DNA of 64,000 nt, taken from positions 12,804,732 to 12,868,731 of the forward strand of contig NC_079375.1 of the NCBI RefSeq assembly GCF_021018895.1, written 5' to 3'. How positions within the stretch are numbered: position 1 is the stretch's first letter; each line of letters begins with the position of its first letter. Source of the stretch: Seriola aureovittata (taxonomy: Eukaryota; Chordata; Actinopteri; Carangiformes; Carangidae). A program made the translations under genes and the position numbers. The notes under the pieces were generated by a model, which worked only from the letters and a program-made list of their open reading frames with translations, ran no database searches and was not told the origin of the DNA. Of this stretch, positions 1 to 12,200 are shown piece by piece.

Positions 1-2104
1 ATACTCATCAAACCATCCATTGACCCTGTCATGCCCTGTGGATGGGTCACTGTTTCTCCAATCATTTTTTATTTTCAGGTTTTTCCTTTTTTAATTTGTC
101 GCCCGTCTGTAACTCCTTGTAAAGCAACAAATTGTAATTTTCACTTTGTTGAGTTAGTGAGCCTTAGGGGTGCTGGTAGGCCATTTTTACCAAAAAACTT
201 TTGGACAGAGCTAGGATGGCTTCAAGTTTTCATGCTGAACTAAGCTCGTCACCTTCTTGCTCTGGCTCTACATTTACCGTATGAAACAAGTGAGCGAATG
301 ATTGCATTTCCAAAAATGTCAAACTATTCCTTCGAGAAAGAAATATATGGGAAATTTTGGGGTGAGTTTTAGACTTTTTAAATTTGGAATCCACATTAAC
401 ACAATGTCACTTTCTTTGTTATACATCACATTTTTTATTTTGTTACATTACAGTGAATGTTTTTGTTGCTTTATTTCCATTCATTGTCGCAGTAGTTACA
501 AAAATCATTCTTTGTGGACTTGTTTGTTGGCAGTGTGGTTGTCTTTTTTTCTGTTACCTGTTTTATCTTTTACCTTCACTTTTTTTTTTGGTAATTGTGT
601 AAAACCCACTGTGTATTTGGGACAATAAGTATAAAGCTATTACACTGGTGCAAACCTCTGTCCCGTCTGAATTTCAGAGTGAGAGACTTCTCTTATGGTG
701 TGATAGTTAAAACTGAGATATCAAGTTTTCCATTGAGCCTTTCCTTTGCTGTGTTTTTCAACCTAAGTTTATTCTGAAAATTAATATTTCCTGTAATCTT
801 GTTTTATTTCTTTCATTTTGGAAGGCTGAAAAGCCCTCATGTAAAAAAATAAACAGAAAAAACACTTGGTTTTGTTTAATTAAAGAACAGGCAGCCGTCC
901 TGTTGGGATCAGTGTGTAAAGTGGACTAAATGCATGCAAAGGGGCAGATTTGTGACCCTATGATTACTAAAATGAGAGATTACAGAATACACGATTGCAA
1001 AATTTTTCTTTGAGCCTTTCATTAATGCAATCCTACATTCTGGCAGTGGAGTGGAAAACGTGACTGTGTAATCAGGGTTCTCCATTTGACTGATGTAGCA
1101 AGCGAGCCCAAGCCATATTAGTAATGTTTACTGCTTTGTTTCCGTTGCTTGCATCAGCTGGGGAGGAAAATTTAGTAAAATTGCCTGTTATGAACATCTG
1201 AGATTGGAGTTATAATTACAAATACAGAAGGGAAATTTTCGTCTATCCCTATCAACACGAGATGAGACAACTCGGACCATATATGTGCCTTATTTATGTA
1301 CATGAATCTTACACACAATTAAATGCGATTTACTTGGGGTCATGACATAAAAGGGGCCACATCTTTATGCACTTAAAAAGAATAATTGATTGCAACATGC
1401 CCTTTCTTTCTTTCCAGATTAAGCATCGACACAGTTAATCAGCTTAGCAGTGCTGCTAGATCTGCATGCTTTTACTTTTTAGATTAGAGTCAAGACAACT
1501 TTGAGCAACACAATGAGGACAGACATGGAAAGGTCACTTGCTCAAATGTGGCCATAATAAGATTTTGTGTGGTAACATATTAAATCTCTGCAAATATCTC
1601 AAGAATTTAAGATGAAGGATTATTGGCAGAGCTTTTGTTTGCTGAAGCATCAGTTAAAACGCTTGCTTGTTCTAAGAAAACACGGCAAAGTAGATCAGGA
1701 TGTCAAAAACAAAACAACATCTTTTTGTCTGACTCAAACAGGCAGATGGGAGCACGGGGTCTACAGGCCTGGAGCTGGGAGGAATTCAATGTTTGGTTTA
1801 AAAATATTTAATCCAGTAAATATTCACTTCCACACAGGGTTGGACCGACGGTATCTTTATTCACTTTGCTAACCTGCTGCCACATAAGTACATGATCAGG
1901 CCGTATAACAGATCAATACAAAACAGCAGTGTGTTCATCTTGATGACTTTATTTCTCCACCCATGAAATATTAAAATTTATACCTTTTATTTTGTCATTT
2001 CAGGAATAGAACTTCTAGTACATTCAAGCTGGGACATAAATTCACAGTAATAATTTCATTTTCTTTAACAACCTTAGTATCCTGCAGATGAAGACATACA
2101 ATAA
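1..2104. other. Intergenic region downstream of rpe65
   Basis: No coding exon could be supported here. The first ~250 bases contain a dispersed repeat (listed separately). The rest is AT-rich, apparently unique sequence. An AATAAA on the plus strand near 846-851 could be the poly(A) signal of a gene whose body lies left of the window, but no coding end is visible to confirm it. The open frames present are short, low in complexity and show no family resemblance. Confidence 0.5.
85..245 (-). repeat. Dispersed teleost repeat, 3' part
   Basis: Read on the minus strand, this segment matches the pattern of a common teleost interspersed repeat that contains 'acagagctaggatggc'-type and 'ggtgctggtaggc'-type blocks. 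A second, more complete copy lies in opposite orientation at 32806-33165. The family was recognised from memory of fish genomes and its formal name is not known to me. Confidence 0.5.
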
Positions 2105-2122
2105 TTTCTCCTGATAAAAAGC

Positions 2123-2128
2123 TTTATT
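2123..2128 (-). terminator. rpe65: rpe65 poly(A) signal
   Basis: AATAAA on the minus strand, about 107-112 bases after the rpe65 stop codon (2235-2237). It is the first canonical hexamer downstream, so the rpe65 3' UTR is probably only about 130 nt. A further hexamer near 1947 could give a longer form. Confidence 0.6.
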
Positions 2129-2234
2129 TTTGTCTGATACATTTTCACATTTAGTCTTAATTTATCCTAATATTGAGGGACAGTTGTTAACCCTGTAATG
2201 GCCGACTACCGTTGATTTCCTGAGTGATGCATCA

Positions 2235-5200
2235 CTAGGGTTTGTACATCCCGTGAAAGGTGACAGGAATGTTACACTCCACTTCTGCTCTGGCGACCTC
2301 AGACAGATCCTTGGCGTTGAGGATGAGGAGATACGCTGGTCTCTGGGAGCCGGGAGCCGCCACGATGGTCAACAGCACTCCTGTTGGGCACAGCACGTGA
2401 TTATCACAAAACAGTTTCTATTATAGATGGCGTGGAATTAAATCTATTGTGTTTATACTGCTGCTGACGTACCATCATCCTCATCTATCCCATCAGGAGT
2501 CTGGACAAACAGGGGCTCTGAGGGGTAGGAGTCTGGTTCTTGCCATACCCAGGTCTCCCTGGTCTTTACATTCAACTTGCAGATCTGCACGCAAGGGAAA
2601 AACAAAATCAGTTAATGAAACAGTTTGTTTTACACACTCTGAATCACTTTCCATTGAAGGCATTTTGTTAACATACCCTGTCTGGTATGAAATGGTTGAG
2701 ACCCAGGCCGTAGGTGTATGTGTAATTCTTCCCTCCGAACCTGTTGTAGTTGATCTGAGGGAACTCAAACGCTACAAAAAAAAAAAATTTAAATGGTTAA
2801 ATAGAGATATTTCCTGTATCTATTAAAGATGAATGTGTCCACCATCACTAGATAAAAAAAGGTCTTGTTGGCACCTTGGCGAGGCCCAGAGAACAGCACC
2901 TCAGGCTCCAGCCAGATCGTCCCATCAGCGTGCATCACCGCTGTGGCTGTGGTGTACGGCAGGCTGACGAGGTTCTTCCCCTGCTCCTCCTACATCAAGT
3001 CCACGATAAGATGAGAACAAATAAATAAAAGACTTTATGTCTCTGAATGGCGAATGTGAGTCCTTGTGAATGAGTAAGTTAGCCGACAAACCTTGTGGAC
3101 GTCCAAGGGAATAACATATCTGCGGACTTCCGGCTGGGGCGCCATCATGGCCGCCTTCTTCACCTCCTCCCAGTTGGCTCTCAGGTTGGCCAGCCAGAGG
3201 TAGTTGTAAACAAACTCAAATCTGCAAGAAAGAAGTAACAGTGAGCAACACGGATGCACCGATATCAAAGGAGTTTGTCGATGATATATGAGAAGGCTTA
3301 AATGAAAGCGAGTCAGTTACCCTTTCCAAGAGCACAGGTCAAAAACAATGAATCCTTGGTCCTCATAGGTGTTGATGTGATGAAACATGCCGATGGGCGC
3401 CCCTTTGAACTTATGGTCGATGTACTCTCCTGGGTCTTTCCTGGCAACGTGGAACAAGGTCTATAAAAAAAAGGTACATTAAAAAGAGATATCATGAGAT
3501 GATGAGCTGATGATCATCTGAGGAATCAGCACATTTAAAGTCACTAAAGATATGAATCTACTCCCAAGCTCTTACTCCTTGGCTCTCGTTGGACTCGAAG
3601 CAGTCCATGTAGTTGGAGCCTCGGATGCTCCAGGCGCTCAGGAACTTCAGCAGGTTGATCTTCACCGGGGTCTCCACAAAGACAAAGTAGTTTTCTGACA
3701 TCCCGAAGCTGACGATTGATACGGGAGACCATTAAAGCTTTTCATGACAACATGGACGATAACACACCAAATGGATAACTGGTAATAAAAATTAAACAAA
3801 AAAATCACACACCTGTGCACATAGGAGGGCTTGAACCGCTCAGCACTGGGGAATTGCACCACCACCTTGGACTTCTCGATGGGGTCAGACTTATCTATGA
3901 AAGAAAGCAAAGGTTGTAAGTGTCAACTCTTTTTATATTTTCATTTCTAGGACTAAAGAGAAACTGTGCTTCATTTAAAAACATAAATGAATATATTTTG
4001 AAGAGAGAGAGAACATCTTTTAGGAGACATTTTCATGTTTTTTGAGAGGGGTCACTGTGATGTGTGTGACCTTTAACTCTGCATTCACCATTCACCAACT
4101 TATTTTTGTAAAACTGGTTTTAAGTTGCTTCCTGTTGTATCCCTGTGATGCCAACCTTTCTGTTCGGGTGGGATCTTGACAATGTTGTAGGCCAGTGTTG
4201 CTCCTTTTCCCATGCAGTTTCCAATGTTATACACTGTACCATCATTCTCAATGTGAGGGTGGGCTGTCACTCCGTTAATGTTGATATAGTTGCACATATC
4301 AATCTGCACAGGGAATAAAAACATTTTTACCGTGCTTTAATTTGAAGAAATATTGCAGTTCTGAGGTTAAAAATCCAGTAATGTAATTGTAATGATGTAG
4401 CTACCTTCTTCAGTGTCTCCAAGGTGTCAGGGTTTACTTTAGTGATGTAGTTGGTTTCTGTTACAGCGTAAAAGTCCTCACCAACAGGGTAGACATTCAC
4501 CAGGCAGTTGTCTGTGACCTCAACACCCTTGAAGTAAGAAAAAAACCTGCAAACAAAAAAAATCCCGTTTCGCATAAAGATGTCCAAACGTGATGTTGAA
4601 ATGTAACGGGAGATTTAAGAAAGTAGACCCAGTATATTCAGCAGTGTAGAAGAAAAAAGAAACCAAGAGGAAAATATACCTTAGTGCATAAAGATTAAAC
4701 TGAATTTGAATTCTACAGTCATAAACATCCAGAAAAGAAGAGTCTGTGTATCTGTGTGCAACCAACCTGGAGAAAATGTTTTTGCAGGGGTCAGGATATG
4801 CAAATGTACCGAACTCGGTGATCACCACACGCTTCTCCGTGATGGCTCGTACATAAGCATCTGTTCTGACAAACCTAAGACAGAGGAGAGATTGACAAAT
4901 CAAGAATTTCATTCCAAAACACTACATATAAACTCGTTGAAAAATCATTGTTCACCATCCTGAAAGCTTGTATGAATATATCCTCAAAGGTTTAGCTGTT
5001 GAGTGCTTGAATGTGTTACAGTGACTTGACAAAGCAAAGGTCCTTAAGTATTTCATGTCTATAAATCTGAAATCTAACCTCCCTCACACAGTATAATCAA
5101 CTTGCAGAAACTTGAGACTCACTTGCATATGCATCTATTTATTTCTCTTTTTTCAATTGTTGTTAAAGTTGTGATGTTATTTCATGATGGTAATGTAGCT

Positions 5201-6506
5201 GTATGTGCAGCTTCTTTTGGAAAATCTTCATAGAATTGCCAGACAGCAATAACATAGCAAAACTAGAAGGGCACTCAGAGGGCAGTATCAAACAACATAC
5301 ACCAGACTTCGGAGAAAAAAAACATGAAAATTTATAGTAAATAATTTGGATCTGCCTTAAAATGTAATGGGTTCTTCCCAGACACATTGGTTCACTATTT
5401 TTTTTGCGTAATCCTGCTGATAAATCATCAGACACGGGTGAAAACATAGGCCTAACCACCTTGAAGGTGGTGAATATACTCATGACATGATGCTTACTGT
5501 GATGGATTACATCTCTCAAGCATGTTTCAAGTCTCTGCAGATTGGTTTTGATGCAGCATGGAAACCAACGGCTGCTTGAAAGGCACAACAAGCTCCAAGG
5601 TGAAAAAATGTATTGGAAAGTGATCAGTACTCTGCTAAATTATGGAAATGGACTGAAAAATGACAGAGCAGTGGTACCCTCCTTAAAGCCTTACTTTCGG
5701 TAGTAGGTGACCTGGCCGTTCTTGAAGTCGAATTTGTGCATAAGGGCCTGGCCATCGAAGAGGTGATAGAAAGGTTCATCTCCAACCTCAAAAAGCCCAG
5801 GTCCCAAACGGAGGAGACTTCCCTTCAGAAATGAAGGAATCCTACCTGTAAAACATGATGAACATAAATGAGATATTGTTTTTGAAAACAGTTTGTAAAG
5901 ATGCATTAAGAGCCTGCTTTGGAGGCCAGTTATGTGTTCTCAGAGGAAATAAGAAAAAGCTACTCAAGCTACAAGTAAGTTTCCTTAACAGTGTGACTGG
6001 TAGACGAATGTCAAAGAATCAGTCTGCAGTCTATTTCTGTCTGAGAGATGCAAACAAACCTGTGACTGTTGCTGGAAGAGGCTCAGACAACTCCTCACAT
6101 GTCTCAAAAATCTTCCTGTAGCCACCAGCTGGGTGCTCAAATCTGTCACCAGAAAGTAAAGACATCAACAAACATCAAAGCCAAGAAAATTTAACTTGAT
6201 GAAATTTCCAGCAAGTGAAATGTTAGTTATATAGTTTAAATCGTAAAAAAAAAAAAAAAGCTGCAATTGGGTCAAGCAGTTCACAGTGTGAACTTTTAAA
6301 TCCTTCAGGAGCTTCATCAGCTGCCGGCACACTAACAGCACAGGGTCATAGGGTCAAATTGCAGAAAAGTCTACATCTAAATAACACCATAGAAATTGGC
6401 AAATTATGAAGTTTCAAATAAAGCAGAACCTATCCCTAGGTATGCTGGTTTACAAATATGTTGTCCCCAATAGTTGTGCATCATGAGAAACTCACCGGCT
6501 GACCAT
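2235..6506 (-). CDS. rpe65: Retinoid isomerohydrolase RPE65
   Basis: Converts all-trans retinyl esters to 11-cis-retinol in the visual cycle, bound to smooth ER of the retinal pigment epithelium. Coding exons in gene order: 6496-6506, 6060-6142, 5695-5845, 4767-4874, 4405-4546, 4156-4303, 3813-3894, 3576-3708, 3321-3460, 3092-3221, 2875-2989, 2677-2771, 2473-2584, 2235-2380. They total 1596 nt, or 531 aa (human 533), and all phases join. The iron-binding histidines fall at 180 (AHPHIENDG), 241 (SYVHS), 313 ([10 protein letters not shown]) and 526 (VTFHG), matching human 180/241/313/527. The PDPCK motif places the family palmitoylation cysteine at 112. The protein ends HGMYKP. The first coding exon has only 11 nt (MVSR, split). 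The largest introns (4875-5694, 5846-6059) show nothing recognisable. Synteny with srsf11 and ankrd13c suggests the canonical rpe65 (rpe65a), not the tandem fish rpe65b/c paralogues; this is inference. Confidence 0.97.
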
Positions 6507-6596
6507 GTTTTCTTCTTGCAATACAGAAAGCAACTCTTTAGAAAAACCCCTGGTCACTTCTGAACTGGAAGTCTCTGATCTGCCCAGTGGATTTAG

Positions 6597-6670
6597 GGGT
6601 ATTTATTCGTCTGGTCACCGTCACAGTCACTGCAATCTGCGCTGTAAACCTTTACTCCTGGCCAATCATG
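6597..6670 (-). promoter_or_regulatory. rpe65: Putative rpe65 core promoter
   Basis: Read on the minus strand, a TATA-like AATAAATA lies at 6600-6607, about 95 bases upstream of the start codon, with a reversed CCAAT (ATTGG) at about 6662-6666. A TAAATCC-like stretch just downstream resembles an OTX/CRX site. The spacing fits a tissue-specific TATA promoter with a start near 6570. The assignment rests on motif and position only. Confidence 0.4.
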
Positions 6671-6973
6671 TTGCACCATGAACAAGAATCTCTTTGTGCC
6701 AATATCCTCCGATGGGTGACTCAATGGTCACCCCTCTCAAACCAAACCGGATTTATTGCAGAGAATATTTATCACACAGAGAACCATGCTTTGCAAATGT
6801 GTTGCAATGATACATGTGATTTTATTTTGTTCAGATTTTGTCCTTTAAGATATAGTAATGCTGAGTCACACGAAGTGCAGTATATTTCAGGATATTGTCA
6901 GTATGTGTGGGGCTAAAAAAAAATGTAAATTCAGTAATTCAAAATATGTACAATTCACATAAAAGGCCATGGC

Positions 6974-6996
6974 TATATATATATATATATATATAT
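6974..6996. repeat. (TA)n microsatellite
   Basis: Uninterrupted TA dinucleotides, about 11-12 units, upstream of rpe65. Confidence 0.9.
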
Positions 6997-8194
6997 TATT
7001 TGTACACTTTTAGATTTTTACAGGTATGAATTTATAGAAACAGCCATTGGGATCAAGACTATATTGTCCAAAAACAAACCTCTTAGTATTTCAGCACATT
7101 ACTATCGCCTAATTTTAGATTAAATAATGCTTTTCCGAAATAAAAGATTAATAGGAAGAGCTGAAAAATATTGTGAAACAACAACAACCTTCACAGCTAT
7201 TATTAGGTGCTATTGTACAATGCTCGTTAAATACAATGCTTAGTGGATGAAATGCGGCCAGTTGTTCTTTGGTCTGATCACAAAATGCCTTAACTTGCTT
7301 GTCTCAGTGCAACTATAATCCAGGTGTAGGGATTATGTTCGACGTAGGCCTGAAGACAAACTCTCTATTGTTTCTCCTGGGAAAAAACACCATTAGTAGA
7401 GAGAGTTTCTCCTGACGCAGTTTGATCAGTGGCAGGGTTGTGGTGTGGCTCTCTCGGTCAACACATGAGGGGCCGGCTTTAATTGGCAATATGCAACATT
7501 TTTGTGATAACTGATTAACAGAGATTTTCTCGCTATGCTCTTGAACTAAACCGAAGGGTCAGTAGTCAGAGTTATTTTTTGCTGCCACGGGTGATCAAAA
7601 ACACCTGAGACTAAAAATTGTGAAAGGGAACAACAATACAACAATAGTGATGAAAAAAAAAAACACAAAGAGGAGTTCATGAAGTCCCTTCCTTTTAAAG
7701 TTAGAATTAAAGTATAGTCATTTAAAAAGTTGAAAGTCTTCTTTTTTGTTCTTCACATCTTTTAATTAAGTTGCCATAGACCAAATGTTTGAGTTCAATG
7801 ATGAAAGCAGCATTTCCATATGTGAATGTGAAATTTACCAAGAATGATCAGCAACTGAACTGTTTACTTCTACAAGATACAACTTCACATCAGATACATT
7901 AATCTGCACATTAGTTCCAATTTTCCTTTCAATAAAACTCTGTGTATCTGTCCAAAATAAAAACAGATAAATACAATGAAAAACTAAAGCAAAACATACA
8001 GAAATTACAAGCATAACCTATATTTAGCCTAAATCTTTCCCACACTACTTTTACATCATAGACTGTATATAAAAAGTGTTGGATACAGCAAACCTATTAC
8101 TGTATAATTATTACTTTAATATTAAACCATTAGCATTTTCTTACATTTTACTGTTCTATTTGTTTGAGGAGAAGCTATTTAACACAGGGCAGTA

Positions 8195-8436
8195 ACCAAT
8201 TATTATTTTCATTCTGGATTAATCTGCTGATTACTTTTTGATTAACTGATTGTTTGGTTTGTAAAACTTTGTCCAGACAACAGTCCAAACCTCAAAATTA
8301 TTAAAAACAAATGAAAGAAAAAAAAAATCAAAAGAGAAGCAGCAAATACTCACATATAAGAACCTTGAACCACAAAATATTTGGCATTATTGTAGGCCTA
8401 TTAAAAGAGATTCAAATGATTATCAAAATAGTTGGG
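8195..8436 (+). repeat. Dispersed 'gctgcaac' element, copy 1
   Basis: Shares ordered blocks with the other copies in this window: ATTATTTTCATT, TGATTAACTGATTGTTTGG, CAGTCCAAACCT, AAGCAGCAAAT.CTCACAT, ATATTTGGCATT, ATTATCAAAATAGTTG. It has no coding capacity. The family resembles short non-autonomous DNA elements (hAT-like) common in percomorph fish; the class is from memory. Confidence 0.6.
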
Positions 8437-8569
8437 TAGTTTATGGATAACAATAACATTTAAAAAGCACTTCAAAGGATTTGTATGCAAAAAATTGCAA
8501 AATTTGTAAAGTAACTATACTGTTAAATATGTGGGGGGGATAAAAAGTTTAATATTTCCATTTGAAATA

Positions 8570-8695
8570 TGATGGAGTAAACGTAGAAAGCGGCATGAAA
8601 ACACTCAACCAAAGTACAAGTACCTCAAATTTGTAGTTAAGTACAATACTTGAGTAAATAGGCGTATAGTCAGCCTACATTTCACCACTGAATGT
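8570..8695 (+). repeat. 'AAGTAC'-rich dispersed repeat fragment
   Basis: Contains AAAGTACAAGTACCTCAAA, then GTACAATACTTGAGTAAA and a CCACTG end. The same blocks recur in a longer copy at 46525-47010 and more weakly at 40250-40370. Confidence 0.5.
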
Positions 8696-8999
8696 TCTCT
8701 GTGAGATTACAGCTTCTTAATTGTTCTTTCTTTCCAGACTGAATGAATAAATAATAGACAATAGTACATTCTTTTAGGGACGGTATGTCCGAGATTTTAC
8801 ATGCCTTACTTTCTTACCAATAGTCTCTGTCACCATATCTTTGTTTATGTGTAGAAGAAGGCAGGGCGACCCCTGTTGGTTATTGATTGTAGGTAAAAAC
8901 TTACTCTAAATAATATTAGTCCTGCACGCACTTGTGTGCAAGACTAATATTACATAGATCGATTACATAAAGCGAAGATAAACCTTGTTTTTATAAATG

Positions 9000-9237
9000 T
9001 AAGGACGCTATTTTCCAGCAACAGCAGTTCAACTAAACGCATGCGCACATTGATCGGCATTAACTAAATATGGCGGCGGAATGCTACAGTCTGTCGTTGT
9101 AGCTGAGAGCTAACTAACACCTATCCAGCTAATTACCTACTAACAAGCTGATTTAATAGCGAGTAGACAACCGTTACTTTAGTAAAAGTTTGGTGGTTGA
9201 TATAGCTGTAGTTGTTTGCACGGTTTTAGTCGGGAAG
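9000..9237 (+). promoter_or_regulatory. srsf11: srsf11 promoter and 5' UTR
   Basis: The stretch before the srsf11 ATG is richer in CpG than its surroundings. A GCATGCGCA block at about 9041-9049 resembles half of an NRF1 site. AAATATGGCGGC at 9067-9077 resembles a YY1 site, which in housekeeping genes often sits at the start of transcription. No TATA box is evident. The ATG inside the YY1-like site opens a 10-codon reading frame ending at 9102, which becomes an upstream ORF if transcription begins before 9070. Confidence 0.5.
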
Positions 9238-12200
9238 ATGAATTACACCACGAAGGTAGTCCAGGTGACGAACGTGTCGCCGAGCACAACATCGGAGCAG
9301 ATGAGGACGCTGTTCGGTTTTCTGGGAACCATCGAAGAGCTGAAGTTATTTCCACCGGAGTGAGTTAACTGGCTGCTGATTTATTAAGATAATTGTGAAT
9401 TTAATTAAGACAAACATTAGCTGGATGGCTTGCTAAACATTTGTGGGACGGGGATGGAGGCCCATGCTAACCTGACTTGTTTGGCTAACAGTAACCTAAT
9501 ATACCTTTCGCTAGCTTCACTAAATTACATCCAAATCCATTGAATTATGATTTGATACATCATAGTTGTTTTTTTAAAATTAGTCTTTGAATAAAGCTTG
9601 TTGCGACACGGTCAGTCGAAATAGAGACTTAAATGGAGGCAACGAGTATTTTCTTATGTTAATTTCGGTTTGTAAGGTTAGACCAGTTATTTAGACTTTT
9701 ATATTAGCGCAATTATACACTTGACTTATGAAGTGCAAGAAAAAGATGAAAATAAAGATACTTAGGATCTAACTTATGATCTGATATGATTTGTCTGCGT
9801 AAGACTAGTGTTTCTTAGTTTTGTATAATGTGCACATTTTTTTACTTACGATCTGACAATTTTAACAAACTATATCGATTTTTTTGGAGTTATGTATCGA
9901 TTATGTTTTGGATTACTGAAAATGCCTGCCACAATTTCCTCACTGCTTGTTTTTGTCTGACCAATAGTCAAAAACCTTCAGACAGAAAAAGAGAGAAGCA
10001 GTAAATCTTGATCTGTTGAATTTATTGATTACATTTTTGCAGATGGACTAAGTGGTTTTGACTTCATGTCTCATAATTAGACTCACTAAATCGCACCTGA
10101 GTATCTCATAATTTTGATTTACTAACAGTATCATTTTGTTGTTTGTCTGATTAACAAAGTAAATGTTTACACAGCTCATAAAATCTAAAAATGAAAAATC
10201 CAGCTAACAGCATCCTGGCCTATTAATGGGGACAGTTTAGGGGGTTGTTGCAGTGATGGGACATTTTACACTCTGACTTAAACCCTGCCTAATATCGAAG
10301 TTATGTATTTGATATCATGGCAGTAGTGTGTGTGTGGATACCCTCATTTGAAGGGCACAGTCAATGCATTTTCATATTTCACACAGACCATCTGAGTACA
10401 ATTGGACCACATTTTTCTGTTAATATGTTGGACTTTTGTATTTTGTACTTCCTTGACAGTGATTCTCCGATGCCGGTGACGTCGCGTGTGTGCTTTGTGA
10501 AGTTCCAGGAGCCAGAGTCGGTTGGAGTGTCTCAACATCTGACTAACACCGTGTTTGTGGACAGAGCGTTGATTGTGGTCCCGTTTGCTGAAGGTTTGTC
10601 TCATAATTATTCCCATGTATGAGTGGTCCTTGTTGATTGAATGGCATGACTCTGGAACAGTGACGACGTAAAAGAGTAAAAAACGATTTCATCTGTCCTA
10701 TTTGTGAAGTGCACAAGTCAGCTCACCCTTGTCTGTTTATGTGAGCTTTTTAAGAAAATTTGAATGATACTGGTTATGCCGTTCCCTCCCATCGTCTGTA
10801 AGAATCATTTAAAGCAGACTCTATTGCCAGATTTTTGGTATGCTGGGGTAGCACATGCCATATCTGTTTTATCACCACAATACAATTCTCCTAATAAACT
10901 GGAATTGGTTTTTTGGAAAAATACATGTACATTTCAAGCTGTGCGTGTCTCCTTAAAACAATGACTTACTGTGCATGTAGAAAGCGCGGTATACCAAAAT
11001 CGGCTTTACAGACTAGGAGTTGAACATTCCCAAGATGTGGGCGCCGCAGGCACCTCAAAGTTCAGAAGTGAAGTTGTTTAAACTCTTAACCACATGCATT
11101 TTATTTTCTCCCCAATATTGGACTATCCTCTGTTAAACTTCTCTCTGTTATTTGTGTGTGTGTGTGTATGTGTGTGTGTGTGATTTTTGTAGTGAAGAAG
11201 GCAAAAGCAGCCCCCTCGTTGATGGCTGAAAGTGGTCCTCTGCCTGCCAACAGGGGATTGTAGACATTTGCAAAGGCCAGCAAGCATTCAAGCCCCATCC
11301 CTCTCTTTTTGTGTCTTCTATTCTTTCTTTGCCCTCTCTTTCTCTTTCCTTCTGTCAAACTTATCTTTTCTAGGTGGTTTAGTTTAAAGAGTATAACGGT
11401 CAGAAATGAAGGACATAGCCTGAAACAGTGCTTAATCTGCACTATTTTGCAACACTTGAATTCTGCTTCGCCATTCATTTTATGGTGGAAGCATTGTTCC
11501 TTCACAGATGAGGCTGGCAATATGCTTCATTTTCTTGAAGTCACCAAATCCCATGAAAAGACAAAAAGACTGTTTTCCAAAAACATATTTTAAAAGCACA
11601 TTGTTGAACCACACCGTTGCACTGGGGGACATGTTTATTCATTACAATGAACGCTGGCACTGCAGTTTATTTTGAGTAAGTGCCAGAGGCACCATCCTGC
11701 TGCTGAAAATAGTCACTACTGCACCAAATGTGTCTCAATCCACCACTGTCAGAAGTCAGAAAGTGTTGACAGACGGACTAAGACATAGTTGTTTTTGGTC
11801 TTTTCATGGAATTTATTGACAATAACATAAAAAGAGTATACCCAGCCTCTTCCTTTTTAAAAATGGTTAAATTTACAACTGAACTAAAAAAAACTTTTAA
11901 TGACAATCCCTTATTTGTGTCTGGTGGCAAAAGACTGTATAAAAAGACTGTGTTGATAATCAGTTGTGCAAAAACCACAATACCCAGGCAGCTGGGACTG
12001 CACAGACTAACTTTGAAAATTCACATTATCTTAATGGTCTGAACAAAGTTTGGGACAAAAAAAGGGGAACACTAGTCAATGATTGGTTGTCTGATATAAC
12101 GGTTTAACTCCATCTCGTCATGACTTGTCCAAGATACCCACCCGACATGACACAATGTTGGTACAATATTCTCTTTAACAGTGGTCTTCTTTTGTTGTTG

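Larger units (their letters stand above)
6671..8999. other. Divergent intergenic region rpe65-srsf11
   Basis: No coding exon is supported. It holds a (TA)n microsatellite (6974-6996), a copy of the 'gctgcaac' dispersed element (8195-8436) and a fragment of an 'AAGTAC'-rich repeat (8570-8695). The remainder is AT-rich and apparently unique; it could carry rpe65 or srsf11 enhancers. Confidence 0.5.

Noticed and set aside
302..628. 108-aa open frame near the left edge
   Set aside because: Low-complexity, Phe/Leu-rich translation of T-rich DNA with no homology that I recognise.
5163..5591. 142-aa minus-strand open frame in rpe65 intron 3
   Set aside because: Lies wholly in an intron between well-defined exons and has no family resemblance.
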